Source: Phycisphaerales bacterium
GTDB taxonomy: Bacteria > Planctomycetota > Phycisphaerae > UBA1845
Assembly: GCA_020639095.1 (NCBI GenBank)
Contig: JACKHH010000003.1
Span: 62,001 to 126,000 of the forward strand
DNA length: 64,000 nt
Direction of reading: 5' to 3'
Shown here in pieces: positions 16,717 to 26,900 of this stretch. Both the position numbers and the translations under genes were made by a program. A model generated the notes under the pieces. It was given only the letters and a program-made list of their open reading frames with translations, had not been told where the DNA came from and ran no database searches. Positions within the stretch are counted from its first letter, which is position 1. Each line of letters begins with the position of its first letter.

Positions 16717-17619
16717 TCAGTTTCCCCAGAACGCTTCGATGCACGCGGGCGTGAGCAGTTTGGAGTTGTGACCGATGCCGTCGACGATGACGGCGCGCAC
16801 GCGGCCTCGCTTTTTGTGCTTGCGCGCGTAGTTGTTCATCGCCCTTTTCCAAAACCGCCCGCGGGCGACGTGCGTCGTGCCGGGATTGCCGGGTGCTTCC
16901 TTCATCTCGCCGAGGTCACGCGAACCGACAACGACCGTTACCGGGAGCTGCGCCGCAGCCAGCCATTTGCTGGGGTCGGGCGTGATGTCGACGTCGCCCC
17001 AGGGGTCGTCGTCGCTCCAGCGCATGCGACGTTGGAGACGCTTCATGCCGTTGGCCCAAGGCGCGTCGGGATCGGGGAATGCGAACGAGCCGGCGGATGA
17101 GATGACCGCGGCTTTAATGCGCTCGGGATGCGTCACGAGGTAACGGCTCACGAACTGCCCACCGGCGGAGTGGCCGTAGAGGAGGAACTTTTCGGGTAGT
17201 TCGGGGAATTGCTCGCGCGTGGCGTCGACGATCGCATTGACAAAAACATCGGCGCTTACGTGTCGACCGAAGAGTCCGCGATACCCTCCGCCCGGTCCCG
17301 CATGCCCGCCGAAATTCGCCTGATCGAATGCGGGCGCGAGCAACACGACGCAGCGTTGGTCGGCTTCCTCCGTCCAGCGATTGATGAAGACGCGTGCGGC
17401 GTTGATGGCAGTGTCGTCCTCGCCGATGCTGCCGTGTACGATGACCAGGATGCCCTCGGGCGAACCGGCTGGTATGTAGCGCATGTACTCGCCGTACTCG
17501 TGGTGCTCCTGCGTGAGTTGGCCTGCCTCGGCAAACACCTGGCACGCAGACAACGCGCACACGAGGGCGGTGAGCACCAGATCTCGAATTGGGAAAAGCG
17601 ATGTCCTTGTGTCTTGCAT
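16717..17619 (-). CDS. Secreted alpha/beta hydrolase (esterase/depolymerase-like)
   Basis: A 300-residue exported protein. A signal peptide spans about residues 1-31 (LTALVCALSACQVFAEA). The hydrolase core has an HG oxyanion motif (ILVIVHGS), the nucleophile elbow GHSAGGQF, a probable Asp in VVGSRDLGE and His in DGIGHNSK. It resembles polyhydroxyalkanoate-depolymerase/feruloyl-esterase-type proteins, with a possible lipid or ester substrate. The exact substrate is not deducible. The next gene upstream on the same strand is the GT-C-like protein. Confidence 0.75.
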   Translation of the reverse strand: MQDTRTSLFPIRDLVLTALVCALSACQVFAEAGQLTQEHHEYGEYMRYIPAGSPEGILVIVHGSIGEDDTAINAARVFINRWTEEADQRCVVLLAPAFDQANFGGHAGPGGGYRGLFGRHVSADVFVNAIVDATREQFPELPEKFLLYGHSAGGQFVSRYLVTHPERIKAAVISSAGSFAFPDPDAPWANGMKRLQRRMRWSDDDPWGDVDITPDPSKWLAAAQLPVTVVVGSRDLGEMKEAPGNPGTTHVARGRFWKRAMNNYARKHKKRGRVRAVIVDGIGHNSKLLTPACIEAFWGN

Positions 17620-17652
17620 CCGGCGGCCTCCGGGTGCTGCGACGTGTCTGGG

Positions 17653-19464
17653 TTACATTTGCGGATTCGCCCTAGGTAGTTTGACAATTTCGCCAACGGC
17701 TGGCAATGGGAAATCGACGAAAGCACCGTCACGCCACTGCAACCAGAGCAGGCTCGCGTCGTCGAGCGGCACGTCAAAGGTGAATTTGGCGGTTGCCGGC
17801 CTGCCGTCGTCGGTCGTCGCGGTCACTTCCACGGTCATGCCGGTCACTTTGATGACGTCGCCTGGAGCGAACGGGTGGTCGAGACTGCGGACGAGGTGAT
17901 CGTACGACCACGCCATGAAGCCATCGTCAGGTGTGATCAGCAGCGTGCGTTCGTCGAGACGTTCGATTGTGATCGCGGACAGACTGGGTCCGAGCATGCG
18001 CATGCGTCGCGGTATGGGCTTTCCATCAACGGCTTGCATGATCGGAAACATGCCGACCAGCCCGCCACTGGGCGCGTTGACCACAACGACGTCGCGCTCG
18101 GCAAGTGACGGATCATCCGGCAGTTCGATGTAGAACTGTTTAGTGAAATTCTTCGGACCGGCTGGTGCCGCTGCCCGCGCGACGAGCGAGATCGGCGCGA
18201 TGATCAGGTGCACGATCAAGAAAAAGATCGCAAGCACCTTCGAGCCGCGGCGCAGTAAGGGCGGGACGGTCGCGAGCATTCCGCGCGATCTGCGTACGCC
18301 GTCTAGAAAACAAGCAAGCAACCCGAACGCGCCCAAGCCCACGAAGAGCAGCAGGCGGTCCATGGGGAAGTCCGCGGTCGCGCAGATGGGCAGCAGCGCG
18401 AACGCCATACCGAGCGCCCAGAAGCGGGCGGTGGAAGCGCAGCGCAGCGGCGGGTACATGATCCACGCAGCCAGCGCGAGAAAAACCAGCGCGACCGACC
18501 AGACGATCACCGCCAAACCCGGGAGCAGCGCGTCATAGAAGGTGTACGGATCGGACGGCGGCAGCGCCCACTGCGCCAGCAGGAGAATAGGTGCGACCTC
18601 GCACACCGACTTCGCGAATTGCAGCGGCGAACCGACCGGATCAACGTACGCCCCGACACCGTACACGCCGTAACCGTGCAGCGACCAGGCGATCCGCCAG
18701 ATAACCAGCAGCACGAAATACGGCGCAAGCCCGCGGAGTCGTTTGATCACGCGTCCGGGCTCGATGAGCAGCGCGTGCGGGACGATGTACGCGAGCGTCG
18801 CGACACCAGCTTCCGCCGAAAGCAAAGCAAGGAGAAATAGGGACGGTGCGACAAATGCGCCCGCACGCCAACCGTCGCGGCGCCAGCGATCGTGCGCCGC
18901 GAGACACCACACACCGAACGTAGCTGCAACGAGCGTGTTGCGACCCGCGATCCAGCCCGCGGGCGTCGCGTGCGCATCGTCCAGGGCGAAGAGCAGGGCG
19001 GCGATGCCCGCGACGAGCGTCGGGCCCATGATCCGCCGGTACACGACGGCTGCCCCGGCGACAAACAGGGAAAACCAAACCAGGTTCTGCGCGTGCATGA
19101 GCCAGGGCGAATCGGGCCAGAGCACATAGTCGAGCGCATGCGTCAGTGAGGACAGCGGCCGGCAAAACGCCATCTTGAGGTTTGGCAATGTCCACCACGG
19201 TGCAATGCCGCGATCCATCAGCGCATGCACGCGTTCCGCATCGCCGTATGAGAACGCGAAGAGATCCCACGCGGGTCCGGTCAGATTGGGAAAGTTGTCA
19301 TCGGCGAGCAGGTGAATGCGGTGGAAGTAGTCATCGGCTTCCAAACCTACGCGTAGCGCTGGCAACGTGAGCACGACGACCAGCAGGGCGAGCGCGAAGG
19401 GCAAGCGGCGGTGCGTGAGCCAGCGTTGCCAACGCGGTGCCTGGTCGTCGAGCATCGTGTGCAT
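17653..19464 (-). CDS. Polytopic membrane protein, GT-C glycosyltransferase-like
   Basis: A 603-residue protein with ~11 membrane helices and a C-terminal soluble beta domain (residues ~440-603). The first helix is followed by LEADDYFHR, an acidic pair typical of the catalytic loop of GT-C enzymes such as PMT/ArnT-like proteins. Later WIAGRNTLVAATF and YGDAERVHALMD also fit such a fold. By family knowledge the substrate would be a lipid-linked sugar. The ATG overlaps the lptB stop by one base (TGATG), so the two are translationally coupled. That context hints at an envelope-glycolipid role. The call is an inference from architecture. Confidence 0.6.
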   Translation of the reverse strand: MHTMLDDQAPRWQRWLTHRRLPFALALLVVVLTLPALRVGLEADDYFHRIHLLADDNFPNLTGPAWDLFAFSYGDAERVHALMDRGIAPWWTLPNLKMAFCRPLSSLTHALDYVLWPDSPWLMHAQNLVWFSLFVAGAAVVYRRIMGPTLVAGIAALLFALDDAHATPAGWIAGRNTLVAATFGVWCLAAHDRWRRDGWRAGAFVAPSLFLLALLSAEAGVATLAYIVPHALLIEPGRVIKRLRGLAPYFVLLVIWRIAWSLHGYGVYGVGAYVDPVGSPLQFAKSVCEVAPILLLAQWALPPSDPYTFYDALLPGLAVIVWSVALVFLALAAWIMYPPLRCASTARFWALGMAFALLPICATADFPMDRLLLFVGLGAFGLLACFLDGVRRSRGMLATVPPLLRRGSKVLAIFFLIVHLIIAPISLVARAAAPAGPKNFTKQFYIELPDDPSLAERDVVVVNAPSGGLVGMFPIMQAVDGKPIPRRMRMLGPSLSAITIERLDERTLLITPDDGFMAWSYDHLVRSLDHPFAPGDVIKVTGMTVEVTATTDDGRPATAKFTFDVPLDDASLLWLQWRDGAFVDFPLPAVGEIVKLPRANPQM

Positions 19465-20225
19465 CAGCGCGCCGGGGTGTCGAACTCGTGGCCTTGGAAC
19501 GTGCTGCCCAGATAGGTCTTGCGCACAAGCGGGTCGCGCACCAGTTCCGAAGGCGGGCCGCTGCGCAGCTCCTTGCCGTCGGAGACGATGTAGCTGCGAT
19601 CGGTGACCGCGAGCGTCTCGCGAACGTTGTGATCGGTGAGCAAGATCGCAATGCCTTCCTCGGAGCGCAGACGCATGATCTCCGTCTGCAACTCTTCGAC
19701 CGCGATCGGATCGACGCCGCTGAACGGTTCATCGAGCATGATGAGCGTCGGCTCGGTGACAAGTGCGCGGGCAATTTCCAATTTGCGCCGCTCACCGCCG
19801 GAAAGCGTGCGCGCTTCCTGGCGCATCTGTTTGGTTAACCCAAACTGGTCAACGAGTTCTTTGGCGCGCTGACGTCGCTCGCGGTTGCTCATGCGCCGCA
19901 TGGTCTCGAGAATCGCGAGCAGATTCTGCTCAACGGTGAGCCGCTGGAAGACGCTGGGCTCCTGCGAGAGGTAGCCCATCCCGCGTTGTGCCCGCTGGTA
20001 CATGGGGAGCCGGGTCACGTCCTCGCCGTCAAATACGACCGCACCCTCATCGGGGTCGATCATGCCCACGGTCATGCGGAAACTGGTGGTCTTGCCCGCG
20101 CCGTTTCGCCCGAGCAGGCCCACGATTTCCCCGGACCCGACGTAAAAGGACAGCCCGTCGACAACGGCCCGGCCGTTGTAACGCTTAACCAGATCGTGGG
20201 TGGCGAGCAGGGTGGACGCAGCCAT
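19464..20225 (-). CDS. lptB: LPS export ABC ATP-binding protein LptB
   Basis: A cytoplasmic ATPase powering LPS (or related glycolipid) extraction with LptFG. Motifs: Walker A GRNGAGKTT (residues 39-47), signature LSGGERRKLEIARAL, Walker B LIMLDEPFSGVDP, H-loop LLTDHNVRETL. The Lpt-typical MGYLSQEPSVF Q-loop region is present, and the length is ~253 aa. ATG at 20225 is preceded by GGGAGG, which rules out the longer in-frame start. LptF/LptG are not in this window. A Gram-negative type outer membrane is implied. Confidence 0.93.
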   Translation of the reverse strand: MAASTLLATHDLVKRYNGRAVVDGLSFYVGSGEIVGLLGRNGAGKTTSFRMTVGMIDPDEGAVVFDGEDVTRLPMYQRAQRGMGYLSQEPSVFQRLTVEQNLLAILETMRRMSNRERRQRAKELVDQFGLTKQMRQEARTLSGGERRKLEIARALVTEPTLIMLDEPFSGVDPIAVEELQTEIMRLRSEEGIAILLTDHNVRETLAVTDRSYIVSDGKELRSGPPSELVRDPLVRKTYLGSTFQGHEFDTPAR

Positions 20226-20615
20226 CAGGAAGCCTCCCGGTAAGCCCGGCTTCGGGCGTGGATGAGCTGTTGACAACTGGTCATCTAGACGGCTCTCGGC
20301 GGGTCATTCTTTCCCAGTTACATTACGCAGATACAATTTGGATAAGACCCGTCCCGCCGGTATCGCGAACTGTGAGACGAAACATAAGTCGCCACTAATA
20401 AAGCAGTTACGGACAAACTCGGGCCACGATGGAGTGTCTTGGGGCGTTCACCGGACTCGCCTATCGCTCATTGGGACGGTGGGTGCGCGTCTCGACTCCT
20501 CGACCTCACAATCTGCCTTGTGAATTGTGGATAACCCGCGCGGCAGGGCTCGCCGATTCGTGCCCGACTTTGCGCCACATTAACCAGGAATACCGCGATT
20601 GCGATGGTCCCGCGC
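20226..20615. other. Intergenic region upstream of lptB
   Basis: About 390 bases between the end of lepB and the start of lptB (both leftward). The promoter for lptB should lie here. I see no RNA gene, hairpin or ORF of substance. Confidence 0.4.
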
Positions 20616-22382
20616 CTAACGAATCCAACGCATGCGGCCGAAGTTCGGGATCCACCCGATATTGCGGATCGTCGGAATCAGCGATGTCCGCAAACCGCTG
20701 GGCCAGTATACGAAGAAGGCACGTCCAATCAACTGGTCACGGGGGACCGTCCCGAGTTGATAGGCCTCCCCGCGGCTGTAGAGGTGGTCGCCGACATAAT
20801 TCCACAGTCGCGAGTCCTTACTCTGGGCGCTGTTGTCACCCAGCATGAAGAACTCGCCGTCCCGCAGCCACATCGGGTGATTCTCCACCGCCCAAGCATG
20901 GTAGCCCAGCGGAACCGCCTGTGGGCGATCCTCGGAGATGTAGTAAATGTCGTGCTCGACGCGCACGTGGCGCAACTCGACGTCGAGATCGTTCGCCGCG
21001 ATCGCGGGCGGCAGGGTCGGCGGATGCACGCGGGGTTTGCGGAGCGCCGCGATGTTCGGAGTGTACTGCTCGTCGGTCGTCGCCAGCACCTCGCGGCCAT
21101 TGACCAGCACGCGTACGCGATAGTCGAGATTCTCCATCGCGAATTCGAACGGTTTGCCGGGCGTCAGCGGTGCGACCTTCGCGGTGGCGAATTCCGTCCA
21201 GTTGTGGAGGGAATCGGCATCCGCATGCATGAGACGGACGGTGCCGTCCGCGTGCAACTCGGCTGAGAAGTGGTCGTGCAGCTTGATCAGCCGGACCGCA
21301 ACCATGCCCGCGCCTTTGCGATACTCACCGACGAAACTCATCCGCAGGTCGGCGACCGGCATTAGGTCGGAGTGCGGGCGCATCTGGCTGCCGCGATCCA
21401 GCGTGTTGTACGAACACAAACTGTCGATCGTTGCGGAGAGACTGACCGACTGCTCCGGTGCGCCGACGCCGTCGAAGTGCAGCGTGCGCTCGCCAACCGA
21501 CCAATTGCTACCATCGTCGGCGAGCCACTGCGGCTGGCCGCGATGGTGCTCACGCGGGGGGTAGTCGTGGTCGTAGACAATGCGCCAGAGGTCGCGCTGC
21601 GCGTCCTCGGATTTGTGCTGGATGTGCAGCTTGCCGTCAAGCTCCGCCAGCAGCTTGACGCGTTGCGGTTCGAGCTGCGCGTCGAGCATGTCGAGTTCGC
21701 GGCGTTGCAATTTGCCTTCGTTTTCCGGGGAAAGATCGCCGTCCTGGTAACGCGAGGTCGCACCACGTTCGCGTTCGCCGTACATGCGGCGGAGGTACTT
21801 GATGTGGCGATCAGCTTCCAGCGTGGCGCGAGCTTCTTCGGAAAGCTCCGATGCTTTCACAGAGTAGAGATCGCCGTCGACGATCTGGATCACTTCATTG
21901 GGCAGGCCCGCGAGGCGTTTGATGTAGTTCGTCACGCCGTCGCTGGGGTCCTTGAAAACGACCACGTCCCAGCGCTTGGGGCCGAGCGTGGGCCCGCCGA
22001 TGTCGTAGGTCCATTTGAGGACGAGGATGCGGTCGCCCGATTCGTAGTTGCCAAGCTTGTCGTTGAACTCAGTGATGAGATTGGCGAAGCGGCAGTTCGG
22101 GCAGATGGCGACGGCGTTCTCGTCGTAGATTCCGTTTGCACGCGTGGACGCGTCGGTGAGTCCGTAGGTGTATTCCCATCCGCAATCGCTGCACACCATC
22201 GTCCCGTGTGCGCCGTTGAGTGTTGATGCCATCGACCCTGTGGGAATCACAAAGGCTTCAACAATAAACGCGCGGAAGACGAACGCGAGGATCAGCGCGA
22301 CCACGATCGAGTCGATCGTCTCGCGCATGCTCTCACCCTGTAGATCACCTTGCGGAATTGGCGAAGGTTGTGGATTGGCCAT
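20616..22382 (-). CDS. lepB: Signal peptidase I with zinc ribbon and long insertion
   Basis: Cleaves signal peptides of exported proteins at the membrane. One N-terminal membrane helix (IDSIVVALILAFVFRAFIVE) is followed by the catalytic Ser50 in VIPTGSMAST. Lys155 in TNYIKRLAGLPNE is the general base. GDNSAQSKDSR (from about residue 515) is the conserved box E. Two features are unusual. A zinc ribbon (Cys64/67 and Cys94/97) sits between Ser and Lys, and ~330 residues separate the Lys box from box E, where most enzymes have few. The insertion has beta-rich segments such as MENLDYRVRVLVNGREVLAT, perhaps a lectin-like fold. Total 588 aa. Start at MANPQP, AAGG upstream; MRETID is an alternative. 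Confidence 0.9.
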   Translation of the reverse strand: MANPQPSPIPQGDLQGESMRETIDSIVVALILAFVFRAFIVEAFVIPTGSMASTLNGAHGTMVCSDCGWEYTYGLTDASTRANGIYDENAVAICPNCRFANLITEFNDKLGNYESGDRILVLKWTYDIGGPTLGPKRWDVVVFKDPSDGVTNYIKRLAGLPNEVIQIVDGDLYSVKASELSEEARATLEADRHIKYLRRMYGERERGATSRYQDGDLSPENEGKLQRRELDMLDAQLEPQRVKLLAELDGKLHIQHKSEDAQRDLWRIVYDHDYPPREHHRGQPQWLADDGSNWSVGERTLHFDGVGAPEQSVSLSATIDSLCSYNTLDRGSQMRPHSDLMPVADLRMSFVGEYRKGAGMVAVRLIKLHDHFSAELHADGTVRLMHADADSLHNWTEFATAKVAPLTPGKPFEFAMENLDYRVRVLVNGREVLATTDEQYTPNIAALRKPRVHPPTLPPAIAANDLDVELRHVRVEHDIYYISEDRPQAVPLGYHAWAVENHPMWLRDGEFFMLGDNSAQSKDSRLWNYVGDHLYSRGEAYQLGTVPRDQLIGRAFFVYWPSGLRTSLIPTIRNIGWIPNFGRMRWIR

Positions 22383-22411
22383 GCTTACCTTAGCTGAACC
22401 ATCGACCGGAG

Positions 22412-22438
22412 CGCAGGCAAGATGCCCGCACCACAATA
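22412..22438. repeat. Short palindromic repeat (GCAGGC...GCC/TGCACCACAAT type)
   Basis: CGCAGGCAAGATGCCCGCACCACAAT resembles the repeated arm found at 33305-33365, so a dispersed repeat family extends here, just upstream of lepB. Confidence 0.5.
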
Positions 22439-22515
22439 TCATCGTGCAACACGCGTACGCGGTGTCTTACCCGCGATGCGCGGCTTGCGTCAAGTTTGGA
22501 ACAGTAACGACCGGG

Positions 22516-24261
22516 CTACGCGTAGCTGTGCAATCCCGAGATCTTGAAGTTGATCACGATCCAGTTGAACAGCATCACCCCGCAACCAGCCACTGCAAGG
22601 ACAGCCGTCCAAAAGCCCTTGTCGCGCACCTTGAAACGCACGTGCAACAGGATCATGAAGATCACGAACGTGCACAGCGCGAAGACCTCCTTCGGGTCCC
22701 AGCCCCAGGGCCTGCCCCAGGAATGGTCCGCCCAGATCGCACCCATCACGAGGCCCGCCCAGAGCATGACGAAGCTGAGTTCCATCAGCACCATGGTTGA
22801 GGCGTCGAGCACCTGGCCCCACGTCGCGGAGTCTTCGCGGAGGAACGAGTCGCCCTTGCCCGGTGCGTTGTTGAGAATGAGCGACCCGGCGCCACCGGCC
22901 TTTGCGACTGTCGGATCGCCGCCGCCCAGCCGATGCCGCAGGTAGAGCAGGGCGGTGATGGCAGCCATGCCGATGAGCGCGTAGCTCCAGATGATCACGT
23001 TCGTGTGGATGTACAGCCAAACGTCGTCGAGCACTGGCATGACGTTGTCGATGTCGCTGCGTAGCGTGGTGGGCATGAAATGCTGGCACATCATCGCGAC
23101 CATCGCGCAGACGCTCGAACCCAGGAAGAATAGCCCGCGCATTGCGGTCTTCCGCACGAAGACTTCGATGAAGAACGCTCCGAGCACGCCAAACCAGGTC
23201 GCGGCGAGCACGGCTTCAAACATGTTGGAGTTGGGGATGCGCCCCGACAGGTACCAGCGAATTCCCAGCGACGCGGTATGGATACCGAACGCGAGGATCA
23301 CCAGCAAAATGCCCGCGCGATACGCACCGCGCCAACGGTAGATCACCGAAAGCAGCAGCGGGACGACCGCGATAATGTAAACGATCCAGTTCCAGACGAA
23401 GGCGTGCCAGCGGAAGTACCAGCTCTCGAGGCTGAGCTTGTCCTGTGGCGGATAGTTGGTGGGATCGACCGAACGCAGCGACCCCGCGAGCGCCGCAATC
23501 GCCTGCGATGCCGCGTCCGCGTTCTTCGCCTTCCATGCCGTCGCCACTTGCGACCACTGCTCGCTGATCTTCTTCTGAAGCTCCGGTGACAAGCCCGGCA
23601 CCGGACCGGCAGCACCGTGCGCGTGACCATCGCCCAGGAAATCCAAGCCCCACACGTCTTCGCCCGCGATCCACGGCTTCTGCTGATCGCCGTCCGGTGG
23701 TGGCACGACGCGCATCCGCGCGGACAATTCGTGCGGATCAGCCAGCATGAGCGCGGAGTTGACCATATTCACGAATTTGGCGGTGCGCAGCACGTCGGTG
23801 TCCATGCGCTGCAACTCCGCGAGCACCTTCGGTTCGAAGATCTGCTGCTCGGAGATCATTCCGTCCTTGATGAACGTGCGAACGTCATCGACCGGGATGC
23901 CGCTTTCCTCCATCGCGCGGGCAACCTGCTGGCGGATGGCTTTCTTCATGTAAATGATTTTCCGATTGCGGTACTCGTCGCGGTTGAGCATGAGATCGAG
24001 ATATGCGTAGACCGGACCCTCGCCTTCGATGCCGTACGGGCCGGCGATGCTGCGAATCATCGAGTTCGCGTACGAGTCGAACGACTTGATGCGTCCGACG
24101 TCGTGAATCGCCAGATCACGCATGGGCTTGAGGTCGACGCTGGCGGCGAACTGATCCTTCTCGACCTTGGGCGCGCGATGCGTCAGACCATGCACCACAA
24201 AATACCCAACGATAAGGATGACACCTGCGTCCGCGATGCGAACAGGGATTCGAGATTTCAT
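22516..24261 (-). CDS. ccsA: Cytochrome c biogenesis protein CcsA/CcmC-like
   Basis: The haem-handling membrane protein of system II cytochrome c maturation. A 581-residue protein: one N-terminal membrane helix, a soluble region (~30-280), then about eight helices. The Trp-rich signature WADHSWGRPWGWDPKEVF lies near the C-terminus. His residues in helices (QHFMPTT, IHTNVIIWS) probably bind haem. It lies downstream of resB on the same strand. GGAGAG precedes the ATG. The large N-terminal periplasmic domain is unusual compared with short CcsA proteins and has no recognised fold. Confidence 0.92.
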   Translation of the reverse strand: MKSRIPVRIADAGVILIVGYFVVHGLTHRAPKVEKDQFAASVDLKPMRDLAIHDVGRIKSFDSYANSMIRSIAGPYGIEGEGPVYAYLDLMLNRDEYRNRKIIYMKKAIRQQVARAMEESGIPVDDVRTFIKDGMISEQQIFEPKVLAELQRMDTDVLRTAKFVNMVNSALMLADPHELSARMRVVPPPDGDQQKPWIAGEDVWGLDFLGDGHAHGAAGPVPGLSPELQKKISEQWSQVATAWKAKNADAASQAIAALAGSLRSVDPTNYPPQDKLSLESWYFRWHAFVWNWIVYIIAVVPLLLSVIYRWRGAYRAGILLVILAFGIHTASLGIRWYLSGRIPNSNMFEAVLAATWFGVLGAFFIEVFVRKTAMRGLFFLGSSVCAMVAMMCQHFMPTTLRSDIDNVMPVLDDVWLYIHTNVIIWSYALIGMAAITALLYLRHRLGGGDPTVAKAGGAGSLILNNAPGKGDSFLREDSATWGQVLDASTMVLMELSFVMLWAGLVMGAIWADHSWGRPWGWDPKEVFALCTFVIFMILLHVRFKVRDKGFWTAVLAVAGCGVMLFNWIVINFKISGLHSYA

Positions 24262-24323
24262 GAATTCTGCTCTCCTTCGCCGGTCCGTCCCGGCGCGTCC
24301 ACAACTTCCGCGGCGCGCTTCAC

Positions 24324-26669
24324 TTACGAAGCGGTTGCCACGGCTTCACGCTGCTCGGCGGGCTCTTGGGTTTTTACGGATGCCCAAACAGCCTGGCGCC
24401 GGCGACGCTTGATGATCGGTTTGACGTAGAACACGTAAATCATGCCCAGCACAGCAATACAGCAACCGACAAGCTGCGCGTGCACGCCGTTGCGATTGCC
24501 CACGCCCAGCCCGGTATACGCCATGGTGCCCGGGTCCCAGGTTGCTTGGAAGTAGTACCAGCCCTGATCGCTCGCGGGCTTGTTGAGGCTTGTGGTATAA
24601 ACGTCGCTCCACTTGCCGTCGCGATACGAACGCAGCAGGCTCACGAAGTCGCGCACGCTTTGCGTGTTGCCCTGCACGAAGCCACCGACGTGCGTCTTGA
24701 GATCGAAGTCCTCGAGCGTGACCGCCGACGGCAGCGGCCAGCGTTTTCGGGAGTACATCAACTCGACGCGTTTGCCGCCGGGTAGCGTCACCGTGGTCGG
24801 CGCGTAGAAGAAACGGTTGCCCGCGTACTGGCGATCGGGCAGCGGGTAGTGGTGGTAGGGCAGCCACACCGAGTTCGATGATCCGTCCTTGCCGATCTCG
24901 ACCTTGATGCGCGACCGCTGGCTACCGGCCTGCGGGTCCTGGAAACGCAGCGGCGTCAGGGCAGGACGGTTCTCAATCCGGGCGTTCGTGAACATCGCCT
25001 TCAGGCGCAACGACAATCCGCCACCGAGTTGCACCGGTTTCCCGGTTGTCAGCGAAACCTGATTGTTCGGTGTGTTCACCACCGCGATGAGATCGTTGGC
25101 TGTCGGGCCGCCGATGAAGAGGATCATCGGACCCGGGCGAAAATGCGTGACGATGCGCGGATCGGGTTTGTGCACTTCGTTGTCAGCGGTGCGGTCGTGC
25201 GACTGACCGTCATTCTCAAAGACGAACCGGCGGAAGTTTTCAGCGCCGTTTTGGAATTCCACCACGGCGAGGGTCACCGGACCAGCGTTGCCGATCTGCT
25301 CGTTCCGCGCCATCCCGCGAATGCGGTACGTCCACGCGCTGCCTGTGATCGGCAGGAAAGGTGCGTCCGGGTTTTGCTGGAACGATTCGAATTCGTTGAC
25401 CGGAACCGTGACCTGCACGTTTTCCGCGGGGATGCTGATGTCGAGGCTGTTGCCAACTGACGCGACCTGATCTTGGCGCGCCTCGGCGCTGTTCACCCAG
25501 CGGAATTCGGTCAAACCGTCTTTGTCGGTGTTCTTGTTGGAGTCGAGCGCGAGCATCTCAACGTGCTCGGTCGTGCCCGAATCGTATTCGAGATCGACCG
25601 CGAGGAACGGATTCAACTGCGCACCGCCCGCGACCCAGCGTGACTCAAGTGACTCAACGTAGTGCAACCTGCCGGTGACGCGCACGTCGTAGTCCGCAAG
25701 CGGATCGCCTTCCGTCGTCGGCGGGACGGCGATGTCGAGCGGATTGGGCTCTACCGGGGGCTCGCCTTCGGGCTGCCAAATCTCGTTGCGCGAGGCGATG
25801 TTGTTCGAGTAGTGCGGGAGGTGTTCGATAGGGCGTTCGAGCCACACCGACGAGCCCAACTCGCGGACGTAGAGAGCGGCGGTGTCCTGGAGGTAGAAGT
25901 AGTTCTGCGGTTCGTACGCGAACGAGAGCTTCAGATCCTCATCGAGCAGCTTGCGTCCGACGGCTTTGATTGCCCGGCCCTGACCCGGAATGATGTCTTC
26001 GGTGTACTGCGGGTAGTTGATGAGCATCTGCCGGATGAACGATTGCGACGGCGTGGTCACCTGCACGTTCACGCTGCACGCGGTCTTGCCCGCGTCCTCA
26101 CCGCTGAGCAGCGGCCAGGTCGGGTTGATGCTTTGAATGGCAACGCGGTAGTTGCCCGCAACGCTTTGAATGTTGGTGGCTGCTCCGGGTTGAACGATGA
26201 TGCGTTCGGGGGCTGCTCCGGGCACTTCCACGACGATGCTGCGGCGGAAGACCGGCGTGTCGCCTTCCATCTTGGTGCTGAAGTAGTAAACGCTCGCGCC
26301 CGCGAGGATGACGATGCCGGTGTGGATCGCCCACACCCCGGCGCTCAGCGCGTTGAAACGGATGCGCCGTATGGTCACGACGCACATGTTGATGATGAAC
26401 AGCGTGAGCAGCGTGGTGAAGGGCCACCACGCGAATGCTTCCATTTCGGTGAGGCCCAACCTTTGGCGCACGACCAAGCGCGTCCACGTGCCGAACGGCT
26501 TGGACCAGTCGAGTGGATGCAGAATGCCAGCCGACGCAACCGTCATGTAGAGGAAGATCAGCACCATCAGGATGATGCCAAACCACACGCTGTTGAAGAG
26601 ATCGAGCAAAGCGCGAAGCGGACCACGCCGCGGATGTGTAGCGGCTGGCCTCGTGGCGGAGTCGTTCAT
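24324..26669 (-). CDS. resB: Cytochrome c biogenesis protein ResB/Ccs1
   Basis: The partner of CcsA in system II. It holds apo-cytochrome near the haem delivery site. About four membrane helices: SVWFGIILMVLIFLYMTVAS, FTTLLTLFIINMCVVTI, VWAIHTGIVILAGASVYY and VGCCIAVLGMIYVFYVKPI near the C-terminus. Between the third and fourth lies a very large periplasmic domain (residues ~135-730), a ResB trait. Total 781 aa. ATG at 26669 (MNDSATR) was chosen; GTG at 26687 is an alternative. CcsA follows 62 bases downstream, an operon-like arrangement. Confidence 0.9.
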   Translation of the reverse strand: MNDSATRPAATHPRRGPLRALLDLFNSVWFGIILMVLIFLYMTVASAGILHPLDWSKPFGTWTRLVVRQRLGLTEMEAFAWWPFTTLLTLFIINMCVVTIRRIRFNALSAGVWAIHTGIVILAGASVYYFSTKMEGDTPVFRRSIVVEVPGAAPERIIVQPGAATNIQSVAGNYRVAIQSINPTWPLLSGEDAGKTACSVNVQVTTPSQSFIRQMLINYPQYTEDIIPGQGRAIKAVGRKLLDEDLKLSFAYEPQNYFYLQDTAALYVRELGSSVWLERPIEHLPHYSNNIASRNEIWQPEGEPPVEPNPLDIAVPPTTEGDPLADYDVRVTGRLHYVESLESRWVAGGAQLNPFLAVDLEYDSGTTEHVEMLALDSNKNTDKDGLTEFRWVNSAEARQDQVASVGNSLDISIPAENVQVTVPVNEFESFQQNPDAPFLPITGSAWTYRIRGMARNEQIGNAGPVTLAVVEFQNGAENFRRFVFENDGQSHDRTADNEVHKPDPRIVTHFRPGPMILFIGGPTANDLIAVVNTPNNQVSLTTGKPVQLGGGLSLRLKAMFTNARIENRPALTPLRFQDPQAGSQRSRIKVEIGKDGSSNSVWLPYHHYPLPDRQYAGNRFFYAPTTVTLPGGKRVELMYSRKRWPLPSAVTLEDFDLKTHVGGFVQGNTQSVRDFVSLLRSYRDGKWSDVYTTSLNKPASDQGWYYFQATWDPGTMAYTGLGVGNRNGVHAQLVGCCIAVLGMIYVFYVKPIIKRRRRQAVWASVKTQEPAEQREAVATAS

Positions 26670-26900
26670 TTCCAAGTTACCCGTCACCAGAGTTCGCAGC
26701 GTGCGGCACGCGGAGCCCGGCGCAGCGCATCATGCACTGCCGGTGCCGACACCGTAAAGGGAGAGTATTCCGCTCCCGTGATGGAAGCAACGCAGTCTCT
26801 CCGACGCCTACGTATCATAGTCGCACCGTCCGGAATTGCGATTCCTTTACAACCGTAAGTGGGGCGGCTGCACAGAATTCGACATGCGGCAAATGAACCA

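Noticed and set aside
25662..26858. Rightward reading frame opposite resB
   Set aside because: Shadow of the ResB gene; no domain, no RBS.
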